Shown here: positions 1-12,445 of the stretch, one piece after another
How positions within the stretch are numbered: the stretch's first letter is position 1
Layout of the letters: every line of letters begins with the position of its first letter
Assembly: GCA_023653785.1 (NCBI GenBank)
Contig: JAMKCH010002850.1
Span: 1 to 64,000, forward strand
Source of the DNA: Ophioderma brevispina
Taxonomy: Eukaryota > Echinodermata > Ophiuroidea > Amphilepidida > Ophiodermatidae
Length of the DNA stretch: 64,000 nt
Reading direction: 5' to 3'
Notes under the pieces: model-generated
What the model was told of the DNA's origin: nothing
Databases searched by the model: none
Seen by the model: only the letters and a program-made list of their open reading frames with translations
Made by a program: the position numbers and the translations under genes

Positions 1-1673
1 TTATTATCTAAGATAAAAACAACATTTTGGCTGACGTTCATCTCAGATGTGAATATATACTCTGGTATATAATAGAGCGCAAAAAACATGGCTTAAAAGT
101 CATAAACAAAATTGTCTTATGTGCCATTTTCTATGTAAATAATATATAAAGGTACTTTAAGGATGGTGTTGGTTCTTGAATGCATCATTATATAGGCTAC
201 GCATCATTGATGCTCTGGTTTCGATTGAAGGTATAGTTCTTTCTAGAATAAGTATTTAAGATTGACATAATAGTGTTTCTAGAAAGACAATCAACCAATT
301 TTGGCAGTAGTTAACTAAACCTTACCTATGCCACTAGTAAAAATAAATTATTTTTCAAATACAATACATTTGAAACATATAAAATGAAATAGATAATCTA
401 CAAACTTGAGAAAAACCAACATTACACCAAAAATATAGGTTTTAATAATTTTTCAATTTTGTTCAATTTTGTATGCAAATAAGGACCAGGTACAAAGTCT
501 ATGGGAAATTGAAACCATGAAGATTGGTAGTATGCCTTGTAACCATTACCACATTTTAGCAATTTTAAAAAAAATTCTATAGGGGGGACACCTTAGCCGA
601 TAACCTAACCTCATTGATAACAATTTTCAGCAGAATTACTGATATTCACCAATTACATATCAAAATTTTCAGAAAAAGAAAGTGCTAACTTTAAACTTTA
701 CAAGTAAAGGTAACAGGTTATCTATAGTTCATTTGGGGTCATTGAGCAAAATTGAATACAGATTTGTTTCCATCAGAAAACTGTTAAATTTTCTGAATTA
801 AGCATGCTATTGATGTCAGGGCTTGGTCACTTAACAATTTTTAGGGATAAGCTAATTTGAGATTTCCAGCTGTTCTGTATTCAGTTGCATAGGCCTCTGT
901 GCACCATTGGTACTGTGGTTAATATGATAATTGTACATTTTTAATATAATGAGAAACAGTCATCATGGAGTCTTGATTATGAAAAGGGCCATGCCCAATT
1001 GCAAATTAGCATGTCACAAACAAAGATTTTCGGGAAGTGTGTCAAACATTTTCAGTTTGGTTTGCGAAATTTTATGAGCAAAAATGTGAACCAGTTTGGT
1101 CGACCAATATTAATTCTACCCAGAGCCACAGTACTCTAGGGGACTTACAAAAACAAGTTTTTTAGCTCACATCAAAACAGATTAAATATCCGCTTTCACC
1201 AAATGGGATTTTTTGGTCAAGGTCCTTCAATCAAGATGAAAACTTGATGATTAAATTGGGCCATCCCTTTAATGTAGGTATGACATGAACTTTTATGCTG
1301 AAAAGGAATGTGGACTTAGGGAATCACACACTAAATAACTCCCATAGACTTGTGTACTAAAACGACCTCCACCAAACGTCAATTTTCAAGCTATAAAGGA
1401 CTGGTTATTCAAAACTGATTTTTTTTGGAGATTAGGACCATAGCTCTTCAAACAAAAATTAAAAAGTAATATGGGAAGGCTGATTTTTTTTGAGCTACCA
1501 GAGCATCGAAGGATTTGCATGTTGCAAACGTCACGCTAGGTGATGTTTACCAAGAGATAAAATTGCAGTTTCCCTAAGCCCTCAGAAATTATACAAAAAG
1601 GGCACAGACAAAATATTTACCAACCAAAGGGTTGGTTACTAGTCCAAACATCATGATTAATTTCAAATTTTCA
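1..1673. other. AT-rich noncoding DNA, probably DMAP1 intron
   Basis: No exon, RNA gene or recognisable element was found. I looked here for the upstream DMAP1 exons (the WKWMPF-type and FKRPEG-type motifs) on the + strand and did not see them. The stretch has many short A/T homopolymers and no long open frame. Confidence 0.5.
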
Positions 1674-2218
1674 TTTAAAGCGGCACTGGAACATTTCACC
1701 AAAAATATGAAATTTCTTCAATTGCTCTCAAATGATAGTCTAGGCCATGGAAGACAGAGATATATTTTACCACATAAACATACATTACCCCAAAACAAAT
1801 AGGGACATTGATATGAGGATAAAGACATCCAGGTTAGTAAAATTTGTAGGCCAATTTTAAGTTTTCCATAAACTTAATCAAACAAATGTGTGTATACATG
1901 AATAATTTGACTCGTACTCACTGAAAAACCACAAAAGGTTATAGACCAGTCACACAGTGTGATAGCGTGGGAAATGCATACGGCGTGCGTTGTTCTTGTG
2001 GGAAACACATTTTTCGTCGTCTGCTGAATTTTAATGTCGCCGGCGACGTTTTAAATTATAAAAATCGTTCTGTTCTGTTTACCATTAAGGAAGCTGATTT
2101 TGGTTTTAATCATTTCGGGCGAGGGCTTTGTATATGAAAGCCTTACAAACCATGCACAAATATCGATGTTGAAAAATCTTGAGGGCGCACTATTTTCAAA
2201 TGTTACCAGTGTCCCTTA
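1674..2218 (+). repeat. MITE-like dispersed repeat, copy 1
   Basis: About 545 bp that recurs in inverted orientation at 32996-33533. Both copies share a GTCGCCGGCGAC core and long stretches around it, including the segment near ATAGTGCGCCCTC in the second copy. The ends are imperfect inverted repeats: TTAAAGCGGCACTGG on the left and CCAGTGTCCCTT on the right. It ends about 160 bp before a DMAP1 exon. No coding capacity is visible, so I infer a non-autonomous DNA element. Confidence 0.55.
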
Positions 2219-2380
2219 GACAACAAACCATATCAACATTTGTGAACTTTCATTTAGACAGGGCCATAACATTGGACGCAAACACTGTCTCGGCACTGAA
2301 GTTGTCTGCTACCTTAGTTTATTTAGTGGTGTTGTTCCTTTTAGGCTTATTGATAATACTGATACAGCTCTGGGTTACAG

Positions 2381-2451
2381 GGATGGTGCGTCTTAACCAC
2401 TGGAGACGAGTGCTGATGAGGGCAAGGACTATCCATTGCAAGTTTAACAAG
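2381..2451 (+). CDS. DMAP1: DMAP1 exon (HWRR..ADEGKDYP segment), frameshifted
   Basis: After an acceptor ending TTACAG, the exon begins with codons for D-G-A, then a segment corresponding to the conserved HWRR, then A-D-E-G-K-D-Y-P and F-N-K, and ends at a GTAAGA donor. This is the segment just before the SANT-like domain in animal DMAP1. The motifs fall in three frames: DGA in one, HWRR in a second, ADEGKDYP in a third, and FNK back in the second. Several single-base losses are therefore needed to explain it. Splice sites and order are normal, so I read this as a real exon with consensus-sequence indels or, less likely, a damaged allele. Confidence 0.75.
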
Positions 2452-4149
2452 GTAAGAAGAATGTTGAAACTATTAGTGTGGCTTTTGGTATGTCAATGAA
2501 ACAGTTCCGTAGGATTTTTGTGACTAAAATTGATTTCTTGCGTGTTTTCATTTCAAAGGGGACAACTGCAGGAGGAAAATGATGGGTGCAATTTTCGGAC
2601 TGCTGCCTCCTCAATGGGAACAATGTTGACTACAGGGGAAATGTTTACAAATCGAGTCAAATTGATGTTTGACTGTACATTAAATGTTGGTCTCCTTATA
2701 AGGATTAGAAAAAGTGATATATTTGCCTAGGTTCTGGCCTTTAGTTAAAGCGCTATAGACCTAATTGGTTCAAGGTCATCCTGGGGGTAAAAATTACCAA
2801 TTACTCGGATTTTGTTGGAATGGATGACAAGTTGTTTGATTGTCTACAGAAGCCAAAAATGTATTTTACAGTGTGTGACATTTGGTTGGCTAATTACATA
2901 GCAAAATGTAGCAAGGGTTCACATGGTCTATGGGCTTGGGTCACCAAAAAACTTTCCTGGATGTCGCAATGGATCGATATCACCAAAACGGTTAAAATGC
3001 ATTTTTCTGTGCAGTATGACACAAGGAGTAATTTGAACAATTTCAACAACATCAGAGCATTTAACCCCCAGGGTTGACCTGAACCATTATGGGTCGTATA
3101 CCGCGTAACTTAAGGTTGGAAAAACTAGGCAGAACATACTTGTTTTAATCTTATGAAGAGAATGAATGGTTGTTAGGGACTTAAAACCACAATTTGACTC
3201 TATTTAAATTTTCCCTGACTACCTATTTCCCCCCCTGAAGAAGGGGGGCGCATCTGAAAATTGCACCCCATCGTTTGGACAGTTTAGGCCTCATTGAAAC
3301 CCAAACAGCAACCCAAACTCAATTTTGCATTGAAAATCCTCCATATACGGGATATACACAAATCATAATTACACTGAGCTGATTACATTTACACCAATGT
3401 GACCTTAAAAACATAGCAAAAATTCCTTCTTGAGAAGTGGGACCCAAAAATAATAAAATAACACCCCCCTAAAGAAATAGTCCTGACCAGTGGACCCGGG
3501 TCACACCCAGTCGACCTCTGCTCTTTCTCAGTTCCATTTTGCAAGTGTTTTGAACGGACATATGTTACGACGGCTCTGTATACTACTGCCAGCCAAATCT
3601 TGATGATTAATATGTATATTCGCATTCGAGATATCCTATACACACCCCATATCTGGATATTATGGCACTATTGGAATAAGCACTTCTATTTGGTCGATAA
3701 CATATAGTGGATTTTTGCCCGTCGGAGAGCTTTATTGTGTGTATCCTTTTTTTCGGTGTGCGGTTTTCATGTGATTTTCCGGAAAAAAAAAGTGAACAAA
3801 GGCCAGCCATTGTAGCACATGTTTGCGTGCTTTGAATGCCGCCATGCTTTTTTGTGAGCTGGTTCTGGTTCTGGTATTCACTATCAATAAACTAGTTCTT
3901 TGGGTCAGGTGTGTCTCTTATTTTATGATATGACTCATTGTATATTTAATAAAATATGTTGACTTTGAAAAATTTCTTAAACGTGTGCGACTCAGTTACC
4001 GCGTTGGTATCCTTAGTCCCTGCGTTACGGCAGGGGACTTCCACGGGCACGTTTAGATTTGTAGTTGCTGGTTTTGGTCCACACGCCATCCATTGGCTCG
4101 CGTCCACCAACAGCTCGCAGTAATGCGCACGATGCCCAGAGTCATACAT
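2452..4149. other. Intronic DNA, no element recognised
   Basis: Noncoding sequence between the first visible DMAP1 exon and the GC-rich block. Short open frames exist on both strands, but none shows a domain or codon pattern I recognise. A C-run/G-run hairpin lies near 3230-3250 (CCCCCC..GGGGGG). Confidence 0.4.
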
Positions 4150-5042
4150 TCGTGGGACCCTCATCCCCTGGCCGACGGTAAACCAGGCGATCGGATTTTT
4201 GCTTGTATTGTCTTTTGCATTGGCAAGCGGCCATGGTCATTGGGCCCCATTGAGGCCTACGGGTAACGCCACTCGAGTGACGTTCTAGGAGAAGGGGGGG
4301 GCGGTAGTCGGGCTCTGCGTCCGGGGTTCTTCAAAGGCGGGCAATGCTGCTTTGGGCACACCCGAAGGCGGGCTGGGTAGCTTCGAGTTATTCGCAGCGT
4401 TGTGGTTGGCTCGCGAAGGAGTACGCCGACTTAGCGCGTACGGCTGCTGGCTCGCTGGTTTAGCCTAGGGGACTTACGGGCAGGATAGCGTGGTCCGCTA
4501 TGCCTTTCCCAATCGAGAATGCGGCGGCTGTGGAACATTCCGGTTTATGAGGTAAGTGGTGATGGTGGACGCCCCCGAGGTCTGGGGCCATCTCATCGCC
4601 TTCGGTTGGGTACCACCCCATAGCGTCGTTTTCAGTCATTGGTTGTCTTCGGGCCACCTTTGACAACAGTCTAGTTTTCCCTAGTGGAGACGCTCCGGGT
4701 GAAAACCCTCAGGTGTTGATACGGTGGCCTCGCAGGGCGCCAATGCAAGGTGTGGCTACGCTCACTGACTCCACCTGTGGACGAGCCACTCCCAGAATGT
4801 TCCGCTCAGCCGTTGCCGGACCCTCTAAGGGTGTGTTGTGGGCGGTGAGCGGGATCTGCCGGGGGGACCCTCGCTGGTGAACAAGCTCCCACGTGCGGGG
4901 GCCCGCGGGCTTATGGCTACACCGCGCCTCCGCCGCCCGGCTGCTCAAGCCTCCGGTTTACATGGTGCCCCGGTGGAGAGACCCATCCAAATATAGAGTG
5001 GTGTGGGTCAGCCCATTTACATACAGCAAATCATCACCGTCA

Positions 5043-5074
<32 letters not shown>

Positions 5075-5989
5075 GGGGGGGGGGGTGATGTAGGCTTGCA
5101 GTGGTACAGCCTTGGAGGTACCGGCCTGGGCAAGGGTGCGGGTTCCCAATCAACTACACTTGGCTAGCGTACCTGGGACTGGGTGTCGTTCCGAACGCCT
5201 TCTCGGCCAGTAACTGCAGGGTCGGCTGGGGTCATAGGGCTTTCGGGCCAAGGCTAGCCAGACTATCCCAGTTGGCCCTGGTCCCGTCGGGAGTTCAGAT
5301 CTTGCCTGCAATATGGTTGTCACCCGGCCCTTCACCTCTTCCTGCTCATTCAGCCGTGCCATCCTCCCGGACTCCTTCCGTTTCAGAGGCCAGCGCCCAG
5401 TTGGAGGAGACTCGGGAACTGTCTCGGCCGTGGCGCTCCGGAGACAGGATGAGGTGGAAACCTTACCCGTGTGCACTCCTCACATGCTTCACAGGTCTTG
5501 TCGAGAGACTCGACGTGCCCTTTCTGCGTGCCTCCGAAGGAGAATGGAGGTGCGGCGGAGGGACAGCTACTCTAGGTTCTGTCTCCATCCCCCGAAACGT
5601 TTCCAAGCGTTGACCCTCCCGACTGACACGTAGTCTAGTGGGAGGAATGTTCCGGGGAGATACCGCAGAAGAGTCTCGAGGGTTCGTGGTGAAGTCTTTC
5701 ACCAAGTCCCTGTGGACCACAGCAGAGGAGGATGCTTATTAACTCCTCCTGAGGACTCCGATAGACACCGACTTGGCAGCCACGGGTTACCGTCCGAATA
5801 AGGCGGTTCCCCCGCTGCAGTACTATCCTTTTTGGGAGGAGGCAGGGGCCGTTGAGGCGGGGAGGGAATTGGGGGTTTCCACGGCATACGCCTCTGGGGC
5901 TTTCTCCTGGTCCCTCGCCACGACCTCAGGTCCGCGTGGGACGAGGGTGTGAGTTTTTTCCTCGGAAGCCTCGATGCCTAACTTGTCCT
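4150..5989. mobile_element. GC-rich block, probable 5' part of a DIRS-like element
   Basis: GC content rises sharply at about 4150 and stays high to about 9060, against an AT-rich surround. This part sits directly upstream of recognisable DIRS-type gag and reverse-transcriptase sequence, and it holds several overlapping open frames on both strands, as often happens in GC-rich decayed elements. Around 5470-5530 the + strand encodes short cysteine/histidine-rich peptides in shifting frames, which may be remains of a gag zinc-finger region. I could not define the element's terminal repeats. Confidence 0.4.
5044..5085 (+). repeat. Poly-G tract
   Basis: Forty-two bases of G broken by a single T at 5074. 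It lies inside the GC-rich DIRS-like block. The open frames across it read as poly-glycine or poly-proline and should not be taken as proteins. Homopolymers of this length are often miscounted in sequencing. Confidence 0.9.
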
Positions 5990-7605
5990 GGCTGTCGATA
6001 GTGACAAGGCAAACCTAGGCTGTGATTGGCCTTTGGCACGTCTCCTAAGCTTTTCTGGCACGAGAACGATTTGCTTCTCGCTTGCGCTCGAACTTGCTTG
6101 CGGCGGGTCTCTATACCAAGCCGGAAGTCTGGGATCTCCTCTTCGGAGGTCAATTCGGCGACTCCTTGCTTGCCTCAGCTGAGCGCATCGAATCCGAGGG
6201 CAAGCGCTTCAAGGAAGCTCCAAGAAGAAGACGAAGAGCATTCTCACTCTTTCTTTTGGCAGCTCCGCCAATGACTAGGCGAAGTCGGCCCAGGCCACCC
6301 CCAAGAAGCCCGCAGCCCCTGGCAACTTCTTCTCGGAAGTCCGGGGCCAGGACGAAGACGCGTCCCCTTCCCAAAAGCAAGGCGCGGGGAAGGGGAAGCA
6401 GCTAAGTCCTGAGGGGCACGCGCGTCGGCCGCGGCAGTCTCTCCCCGGAAGCAGGGGGAGTCCTTCACCTCTTAATGTCTTTTTTGCGGGAATGGCCAGC
6501 CATCTCCCGCACCTTGGGTGCTTAGTGTGGTGGAGCGGGGGGGTATCAGAGAATCACCGCGTGCTCTGGCTACCCCTGAGCGACATCAAGGCGAAGACCC
6601 ACCCGCTTCCGGGGCCGCTGAAGGACCAAGTTCTTCTGGCTGAGGTCTCGGCCCCTTGGTGAAAGGGCGCCGTCTCCTGGTCAGTGGATCCCCCCTTCAC
6701 GGAGGGGTTTCTGAGTCGACCTTCTTCTTGGACTTCTCAAGAAGACCCGAGACTGGCGCCCCATCCCGAACCAGTACCGAGCAAAAATTCAGGATGGAGA
6801 CACTCGCGTCGATCCTGCGCTTTCCTTTGAAAGGGAGAGGCGGGCGTCTTCTTTGGACCTCAACGACGCCTACCTACACGTCCCCCAGTCGCAAAAACAG
6901 AACGTCGCTGGCTCAGATTCCAAAATCCCGGCAGCCCAAGTCGTACGGTTGGACGTGTCTCCCCTTCGGCCTTTCCACCTCTCCCAGGGGTCTTTACGTT
7001 CTTGACCGGAAGTGGAGCCTTACGTTCGGCGCGACGGGGGTCCAACATCTGCATGGTCCTGGAGACTGGCTAATCTACGTCACCCTCTCCCAGGCGACGT
7101 CCGAGAATGGTCAGTCAGTACCTCAAGGCCGTGCAGAGGCTGGGCTCATTGTCAATTTCGACAAATCCAGCCTGACCCCCCTCTCAAGACCTGATGTATC
7201 CGGTTGCTCGGCTTGCAATGATTCCCTGGCATGCAGTACCATCGGCCCCTTCCGAGCGGGGGTGGAGGTTGTCATTCGAATCCTTGCGCCCCTCAATGGC
7301 CAAACTAAATCAGGCCCCCGCTCGAAACTGGCTTCGCCTTCTGACTTTGGGTGTTAGCCAGTTCTCGGTCGATCTAGTCCATTGTACTGCCGCCCTACAA
7401 TGAGGTTGCTAAACTGCCCCTCGGGCGGCATTACAGCAGATCCGGCACCAAGACTTCCGTCTGATCCCTCAACTCAGAGATTCCGGAAAGCCCATGGCAT
7501 GCGTGGTCATACCACCCCCCAACCTGACTCAGGGGCATTATCTTCCCCCGCACGTCAATGTCGAAAACAGTAATCACAATGGACGCGCGAAGTCGGGATG
7601 GGGGG
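5990..7605 (+). mobile_element. Degenerate DIRS-like retrotransposon (gag, RT, start of RNase H)
   Basis: Peptide motifs on the + strand are those of DIRS-type tyrosine-recombinase retrotransposons. At 6080-6160 a gag-like segment reads LLAAGLYTKPEVWDLL. From about 6650 the reverse transcriptase begins with VSGSPLHGG, then LDLNDAYLHVP (near 6853-6885), LPFGLSTSPR (near 6960-6990), a degraded catalytic box around GDWLIY (near 7055-7075) and IVNFDKSSLTP (near 7150-7180). At 7555-7605 VITMDA followed by a W-G segment marks the start of the RNase H domain. The frame changes repeatedly, so no intact protein remains. The recognisable homology stops abruptly near 7605. It sits in a DMAP1 intron, in the same orientation as the gene. 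Confidence 0.75.
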
Positions 7606-9060
7606 ATTTTCCACTAAGGACCTAGTGTCTCGATATCGGTAGCCATGTTTATTTATTTTCCAGTATTTTTCGATCGTCTCATGTGATTCTCTCAGGCTGA
7701 ACTTTGAAAGGCGCAAGACGGTGTAGAGATAGTGCGCACGGGTCACCATCTTCCTTCCCACAGTCGCCCAGACCGGTTTTATCATGTTATTTCGATTTCA
7801 TTAATATCCTCACGTCAATGTTCAGCTTTTTGCTTGTTAGACAATTATCACATAATCGACTCAACTATGACGATCTAATGATCCAACTAGTCACTTAGAT
7901 ATGTCACGTGGCAGGACGGCGCCTCGGATGGCTACTGACCTCAGACTCGACCCTGTTTGCTTCTGTAGGAGTCACAGCCTCCCTCTGTACGGCACCCGGA
8001 CTCACGACCGTACGCAATGACGCTTCTGCTCGATGGAGCCCTGGTCGGGGCTCCGGCCTCCTGTAGTGTCTTCCCACCAATACGATTCGACATCGGTATG
8101 TGTTCGAAGATTTTTGGGCGGTAGGGTGCGTGTGTCTCACCTCATAGCTCCTTATGGCCTAAAATTCTTTGTTTCGGCCAATGCGTAAAGCCGTTTGTTT
8201 CTAGCGGCCTCCGCACGCGTGTGCCTAACCAATCGTCTGATCAAATTCACTTCCCCGAACGGGGGAGCGCCAGTTATCGATAGAACATCTAGCCATTGAT
8301 TGGCTGGCAGTATCCGGCAACTGATGCCGAGATAAGGGGATGCTCGCTAATTTATCAGCTGGAAGAAGGAATGTCAACCATGGACGCTTACAGTAAGCTT
8401 CTCGGACCCTACTTCCGCTGGTATGAGTGAAGAGAAGTCTCTCCGACTCGAGGTTCTGTGGACCGAGATAGCTGACTTGCTCTTCCGAACGCTTTGATCG
8501 GACTTGCACAATTATACCTATAGAAATTACAAGTCCGCTATACATATACTTATATATTCTCCCGGGGACAGTGGTCAAGCTGTTCCAGGCAAGATTTTCT
8601 CGCCAAACAAGATAATCTCCCTTCAGACACTCAACCATCGTCCTACCACAAATTGGCAGTCACTTCTTCTGGTGCGGGCGCGAAGATCGCTGTGTCGTGC
8701 CACATTCGTGCCCTTGAGTATTACAAGGTAAATACGCTTCACTCAGGGGGTCCAAATGACGCATTGTTCTAACTCACGCTTCCCGCACGAGGACCGCGCT
8801 AGAGCGACTTTAGCCAGGTTGGATATGCCCACTAATAATTAATGGACTCCGGTGCGTGTTGGTGGTAGGAGCTTCTCAAGCTCCGCCCTTTCTGTCCGTA
8901 ACGTTACGTCATCGTGGCCTATTGTGGGTCAGTATAGCGAATATCTTCGAAGGGATGTTGTGGAGGGGCTCGCAAACGTTCTCGTCGGGTCTACTATAGA
9001 AACGTGGTGACACCCCAAGAGAATGTTGCTAGAGCTCTCTTCCAGGAACAACATAAATAA
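7606..9060. other. GC-rich flank downstream of the DIRS-like fragment
   Basis: Elevated GC content continues to about 9060, where it drops back to AT-rich intron. I recognise no domain here. In complete DIRS elements the RNase H, methyltransferase-like and tyrosine-recombinase regions follow the RT, so this may be their decayed remains. The tyrosine-recombinase catalytic residues could not be identified. The open frames are short and lie on both strands. Confidence 0.3.
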
Positions 9061-10299
9061 CATCCACCGAAAACATAGAGTTGGAGTAAAAAAAACCCTA
9101 CATGCAGAATAAAAAAGATAATTAAAAAGAGTTTTAAGAATTATTTTTGCTCAAATGTTTGATTTGGTATAAAGGGATAAAACGGCTTTCAGAAAACGTT
9201 ATTGGGTCATTTGGACTTTTGGAGGAAGAAGAAGTTAGCATTATTGTGCCGAGCGATTAAAATATCCTGTTTGGCCGATTTTGAGCAAAAAAGATGCATG
9301 TATATTTAAATAGCGGTAACATGGTCTTCAACACTGATTTGAGTTAAAACAAATGTACACCAAATTACTGTTAAAAAATAGAAGGTTGGGAGAGAATATT
9401 GAAGGATGATAAAAATAATATCCCGGGAATAAAATAGGAAAAGCTGAAATTGAACAAAGTTCAATCCCAAAAGAAAGTCAAAGATACATGGTAGCTGGTG
9501 TAAGGCCACAGGTTACTTTGGTTCAGAAGGGTTCATTGCGTTTTTTAACCTACAAGTACAAGTGATACCATAGAAGGTTTTGGTTTCCGCTGGAAAAAAA
9601 ACCAAAGTGCCAATATTAAATTTAAACGTTTAATTCCAATTTATACAGAAACACTTCAGCTTTTATTCTTCTCGCAATTTATGGACGTTGAGTATACTGT
9701 TATTTTGATACAAAATAACTACGTTAGGATGTAAAATAAAAATTTATAAGCAGTTTCATTATGTCATGAATGAGAAATAGATATGGAGGGTGTTTCCAAA
9801 ACTGACTCTTTCATGAGTGAACAATGGTAATTTAATTTGGGAGGATAGTACTCGATATTAGTTACACAATAGAACGGTTTTTTTCAAAGGATAGGGTTTT
9901 GTGAGAAGAAAGGGAACCATCTGGAAATGCATGTGTGAAACTTGTCTGGTGCATATGTAATGTGCTATGGTTATACGTGGTTGTCAGTCTCTCCACCGGG
10001 GTCTCTCCGCATTGTATAGCTAAAATCGGCCAAACATAATTTGTAGTGCTCCGCAAAATTGACATAGTTTCTGGAACCCAAAAAGGGTCCAAAGACACCA
10101 AAATAAAAATCTTTCTGAGTAGCTGTTTTTCCGATGGTAAACAACAAAGTAAACATTCAAGCCAAAAATAACGTTAACCCTTTGAGAAAAAATCTTTAAG
10201 GAATGTGGGTTTTTATTGACTCGCCACCACCAGTATAGTTCCAGCCTATAAAGTTGCGACCATGACACTCCGCCCCTGAGTTATTTCCGTACTAAAGGT
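9061..10299. other. AT-rich intronic DNA
   Basis: No exon or clear element. Overlapping short minus-strand frames between about 9860 and 10270 have no recognisable domains and probably arise by chance. Confidence 0.4.
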
Positions 10300-10610
10300 T
10301 AGGCTTCCTATTGCGCTTTAACTTTATATGCGAGTATTACGATTCCCGACATTATTTTGTCTCTATGTTGGGTATTTTCCTGCATGTTGGCTGCACCCTT
10401 TGACCCTCGTCTGAAACTGTTATGTTCCACCTCCGCTAGTAGTGCAGTCTGGTGTTGATTGACAAATATTCATTCAAGGAGGTTTAATGCATATGTTTAG
10501 TCACATTGGTAATCAGAAGAAGTGTAAATGATTAGGTTCCACAACACAGTGTTTTATAAATCTTATAATTGAGGCCTCTGATTTACCCACACTATATTGA
10601 CAGGAAATAG
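10300..10610 (+). repeat. Dispersed repeat shared with 41.7-42.0 kb
   Basis: This segment matches 41690-41985 in the same orientation. Shared landmarks are ATGTTCCACCTCCG, GTCTGGTGTTGATTGA, TTAATGCATAT and a downstream TTTATAAATC..GAGGCCT..GATTT segment. The same material also occurs near 39905-39985 in the tandem duplication. It is noncoding, and its class is unknown. Confidence 0.6.
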
Positions 10611-10803
10611 TCAATAGTGTCCTTCTGAATCTCACAACAAAAATTGACGTTCAGCACTTGCAATACATGGAGCAGCAAGTTCTGAGGAACTATTTTGTTA
10701 AACACAAAAGCATCAGAGATCACTTGATGCTTACAAAAAAATGCGGGGTGCTAAGTGTATGTTGACTTCATATAGTCACCTTAGAGGAGCTTGTTATTTT
10801 CAG

Positions 10804-10966
10804 AGTGTTCAGGTACCCAGTGTATACCACTCAGGAATACCAGCTACATCTGCATGATGCAAATGGACCAAGAATGCAACTGATCACTTGTTTGATTTGT
10901 GCTTCAAGATTTTGACCTGCGTTGGGTTTTGTCATCCATGACAGATTTGACTCTTCTTCATATGGA
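10804..10966 (+). CDS. DMAP1: DMAP1 exon (start of SANT/Myb-like domain), frameshifted
   Basis: The exon follows a TTATTTTCAG acceptor and ends before a GTAAGT donor. Read across frame changes it encodes S-V-Q-V-P, V-Y-T-T-Q-E-Y-Q-L-H-L-H-D, then W-T-K-N-A-T-D-H-L-F-D-L-C, F-D-L-R and V-I-H-D-R-F-D, matching the DMAP1 SANT-like helix region. It needs about one extra A after the CCC codon, a missing T in the Trp codon, and one or two more small indels around CAAGATTTTGACC and GTTGGGTTTTG. The final codons (S-S-Y-G) join in phase 0 to K-R-T-I of the next exon. The type of lesion, short indels near homopolymers, fits sequence error. Confidence 0.8.
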
Positions 10967-11159
10967 GTAAGTTATACCCTATAATAGCACATTTCAAGTC
11001 TGCAAAAACGTGAGAGTTTTCAGTCATGGGTCTTTGAAAAGCTGATTCCATATCATATCCAGAACGATCCAACAAGAAAACTTGACATTGTTGCAGCTGA
11101 AATGGAGAAGATGTATGTAGGGGATTCATATTTCACCGCAACTTCTATGAAATGTGGAT

Positions 11160-12445
11160 GGGGTCCTAACGGATAGAATTTCGGAGATCAGTGTGGAAAG
11201 TGGATGAGATTGGCAATGGTTTAATACCAGGGGAAACCCGGCAGGATAGATGCAGTATCAATTTTGAGGAGGTTCAAAGGGGAGATTATCAAGTCCGAAA
11301 GAAAGAAAGGGGGGTGTGTTTTGTGGTTTGGGAGAAGATTTGATGAGGAGTACCAAAGAAGTGATGGAGTTGGCAATGAGGAAGAGAGGTTTAACCAGAG
11401 GCACTGGTTAGAGCGGTGACAAGTTTGTAGATGGAAGCAAAGACAAGAGGTTTAGGAGGGGGGTTTGAGTTGTATGGGAGGAGGTTTGGGGGAAGACAAA
11501 AGAGATGGTGAGCGGGGCGAGTGGGATTAGTGTCAGTGAGGTAAGGGTAGACTCTTTTGTGGTTATGTGCAGAAAAAAGAGATATGCGCAAATTCAGTGT
11601 GATGTGCGAGACATGTGAAAATGGATTCATATGGATGCACAAAGATGAAGAGGGTGACCCCAAGCTGGCAAGAGAGTAGAGATTGTGTGTGTTGAAGATG
11701 TGAGAAAAGAGTGGAGGGATGGGGTGGAATGGAAGAGGGTGGAAATGTTGTGTAATGAGGTGGAATCGGTGTGTGAAGTAGTTAGTTTCTCATCAACTGG
11801 GGGAAGGGGTAAATGCTAAAATGGTGGATTGCGAGGTTGGCTGTGACCAGCTAGAGTAGGTTTGGGTGGTGACAGTTTAGGCAATGCGGGAGAGTTGGAG
11901 AGGGGGAGAGTTGTACACAGGAAAAGATCTCCCTTGGAGATGAAAAGTTGGCATATAATAGGTTGGTGAGAACAGTGATTCTGTAAGTACGGGAGATGAG
12001 TGAGGACACGGTTGAGGGGAAAGTGAGATGGGCAGTTGAGAAGGATTAGAGAATGATTATATGAGAGCGAGTGTGGTTGTGATGGGATGGCTAGGAAGGA
12101 CTGAGGAGCTTCATGCGATGGGTTTTTAGAAGAAGCGGTGGTGGCGAAGGCACCAAATGGTTTGTACGTTGTATCTGGCATGTGATGAGAAGGGATTTGA
12201 TGAGCAGTGTAAGATGGGCCTCAGTTCGGGGGGGGGCTGCAGTTCGAGGAGAAGACGACCAAAAGACAAATGGAAAGAAGGAAGCAAGTGGAAGAAGGAC
12301 CGCAGGTTGGTTTGTTGGGAGACCCAAGGGTTGGGTGCGGAAGGAGGATGCACTGAATTGTGTGAAGTGCGGACAAGGGGTAAGGGCGATGCTGCGAGTT
12401 GGTGTGAGGTAAATTGGCGATCCCCGTCACATGAGACCAACATCG
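11160..12445 (+). mobile_element. Degenerate LINE, copy A (PHD-finger-bearing RT family)
   Basis: The + strand follows, in broken frames, the reverse transcriptase of a LINE family also present at 21044-22285 and, inverted, at 31310-31625. Recognisable pieces include a VPKEVMELAMRKRGL-like segment near 11350, VSGASG, a cysteine-poor remnant of the zinc-finger region near 11560-11640 (KWIHMDAQR, against GKWINGRCTK in copy B), and the C-terminal region up to the family's end GAGGTAAATTGGCGA near 12410. Stops and frameshifts are numerous, so it is not functional. Confidence 0.65.

Noticed and set aside
5101..5613. 170-codon open frame on the + strand
   Set aside because: It lies in the GC-rich DIRS-like block, overlaps equally long frames in other registers on both strands and has no recognised domain. 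Frames in high-GC DNA stay open by chance.
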